A stretch of DNA of 64,000 bases from Clostridium cavendishii DSM 21758 (GTDB lineage Bacteria; Bacillota; Clostridia; Clostridiales; Clostridiaceae). Within the stretch, counting starts at the first letter, position 1. Each line of letters opens with the position of its first letter. The translations under genes were made by a program, and so were the position numbers. The DNA is taken from contig NZ_FQZB01000006.1 of NCBI RefSeq assembly GCF_900141845.1, positions 248,001-312,000 on the forward strand, read 5' to 3'. The notes beneath the pieces were generated by a model. The model had not been told where the DNA came from. It worked only from the letters and a program-made list of their open reading frames with translations, and ran no database searches. Shown here one piece after another: positions 62,947-64,000 of the stretch.

Positions 62947-64000
62947 CAATATTTCAAACTACCTTAAAAAGACTTATTCGTTCTAAAAGCAATCTTATCT
63001 TTTTAGTAGTTTTACCTCTTGTCTTTATGCTAATAGCTTTTTCTGGCTCGAATGGAACTCCTCCGCTTAAGATAGCTGTTGTAGATAAGGATAAGAGCGA
63101 ACTTAGTCAAAGTATTATTAAAAATATAGAAGCAAAAAGTTCAGTAACTCTTGAAGATGAAAATAATATACAAAATAAACTTATAAATAATGATATAGAT
63201 TATGCTATAGTAATTCCTGAGGATTTTTCAAAATCATTTATAAATGGAGATTCTATAACTCTTCAAGGCTTTGAAGCTAAAGAAGGAAATACCTCACAAG
63301 CTGTTAAACTTTCTTTAGATTCATATATGAATAACTTAAAATCTTTTGTTAAAAACTCTAAAGGAAATGAAGAAACCTTTTACAAGGCTTTAAAATATTA
63401 TGAAAATGGTAGTTATAAAGTCTCTTATTTAAGTGTTGATAAAGGAGAAGGAAATAAAGCTAAAACTTTAGCTGCTATGGGTTTCATAGTTATGAATATG
63501 TTATTTTCAGCTAGCTCTGCAACTAACATTATTCTAAAAGATAAAGAAAAAAATGTCTTCACAAGACTTTTCACTACTCCTTTAAGTAGATTTAGATATG
63601 TTTTAGAAAGCTTGCTTGCATTTTTTACAATTACTGTGACTCAAGTTACTTTATATTTTTTAATGTTTAAATATGTGTTTAAGTTCAATTTAGGAGATAC
63701 ACCTTTAAATATTTATTTGTTATTTTTAATCTTTGGTATATTTACAGTATCTATGGGTGTATTTATAGCAACTCATTCTAAAAATTTAAGACAATCAGGC
63801 TCTATGAGTACTCTTATTAGCTTACCATTTGCTATGCTTGGTGGTTGCTTCTGGCCAAGAGATATAATGCCAGATATTCTGAAAAATATATCTAACTTCA
63901 TACCTACAACGTGGATAAATACAGCCAATAGTGATGTGTTGTTTGGTTCTAATTTAGTTGATGTAAGCACAAATATAGCCTTATTATTAGGATTAACTTT
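62943..64000 (+). CDS. ABC-2 type permease 2, partial at window end
   Basis: It starts at ATG 62943, overlapping the upstream stop (ATGA) with GGAGGGAT as RBS, and has no stop before base 64000 (about 352 codons seen). The order is an N-terminal TM helix (NLIFLVVLPLVFMLIAFSG), an extracellular domain and then several TM helices with FTRLFTTPLSRFRYVLESLL and GGCFWPRDIMP, as in permease 1. The two paralogous permeases probably form a heterodimer with the ATPase. Confidence 0.88.
   Translation, partial: MTIFQTTLKRLIRSKSNLIFLVVLPLVFMLIAFSGSNGTPPLKIAVVDKDKSELSQSIIKNIEAKSSVTLEDENNIQNKLINNDIDYAIVIPEDFSKSFINGDSITLQGFEAKEGNTSQAVKLSLDSYMNNLKSFVKNSKGNEETFYKALKYYENGSYKVSYLSVDKGEGNKAKTLAAMGFIVMNMLFSASSATNIILKDKEKNVFTRLFTTPLSRFRYVLESLLAFFTITVTQVTLYFLMFKYVFKFNLGDTPLNIYLLFLIFGIFTVSMGVFIATHSKNLRQSGSMSTLISLPFAMLGGCFWPRDIMPDILKNISNFIPTTWINTANSDVLFGSNLVDVSTNIALLLGLT

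Overview
The window is very AT-rich and Gram-positive in character: strong AGGAGG-type ribosome binding sites, lipoboxes, an LPQTG sortase signal, TTGACT/TATAGT promoters and stem-plus-U-run terminators. The gene types (ula PTS operon, pcp with DUF969/DUF979, clostridial MCPs) point to Clostridium sensu stricto or a close relative. The species cannot be fixed from the sequence alone. No transposase, integrase, rRNA or CRISPR array was seen.

Left part (1-14.6 kb): a carbohydrate-uptake regulon. It holds an LPXTG-anchored (alpha/alpha)6-type surface enzyme, a sugar-binding lipoprotein, a YesM/YesN-like two-component pair, a GH65 phosphorylase and two ABC permeases, with no ATPase gene. The binding-protein gene and the permease-GH65 operon share nearly the same promoter/operator sequence, which suggests control by the adjacent response regulator. 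A stand-alone MCP signalling domain and a small membrane protein follow.

14.7-25 kb: two initiator tRNA genes with matching promoters and palindromic terminators flank a SUKH/HEAT gene, an unknown gene and an ABC exporter. Then come a PQQ-propeller lipoprotein, small unknown and membrane genes, and the first of three S41-peptidase paralogues.

25-31.7 kb: the most notable locus. A tightly overlapping operon encodes a large ARM/HEAT-like protein, a SWIM zinc-finger protein and a retron-type reverse transcriptase. This matches the gene content I recall for type XIII retrons. Directly 3' of the RT gene, not 5' as in classical retrons, lies a GC-richer structured element closed by a 14-bp inverted repeat that looks like an msr-msd RNA.

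31.8-40.4 kb: a second S41 paralogue, a Crp/Fnr regulator, a pcp-DUF979-DUF969 operon, and a cupin XRE regulator divergent from an EamA transporter with a tandem TTGTACAA operator. A small conserved-looking gene with a long leader follows.

40.6-49.5 kb: an ascorbate-type PTS operon (ulaG-C-A-B, a beta-propeller gene, ulaF, ulaE, fsa) that lacks ulaD. A membrane protein and a DeoR regulator with candidate operators lie next to it.

49.5-58.5 kb: three tandem 669-residue chemoreceptors with nearly identical signalling halves, the relic of a fourth, and a third S41 paralogue. 58.6-64 kb: prfB with its programmed +1 frameshift, pyrE, and an ABC-2 efflux operon cut by the window end.
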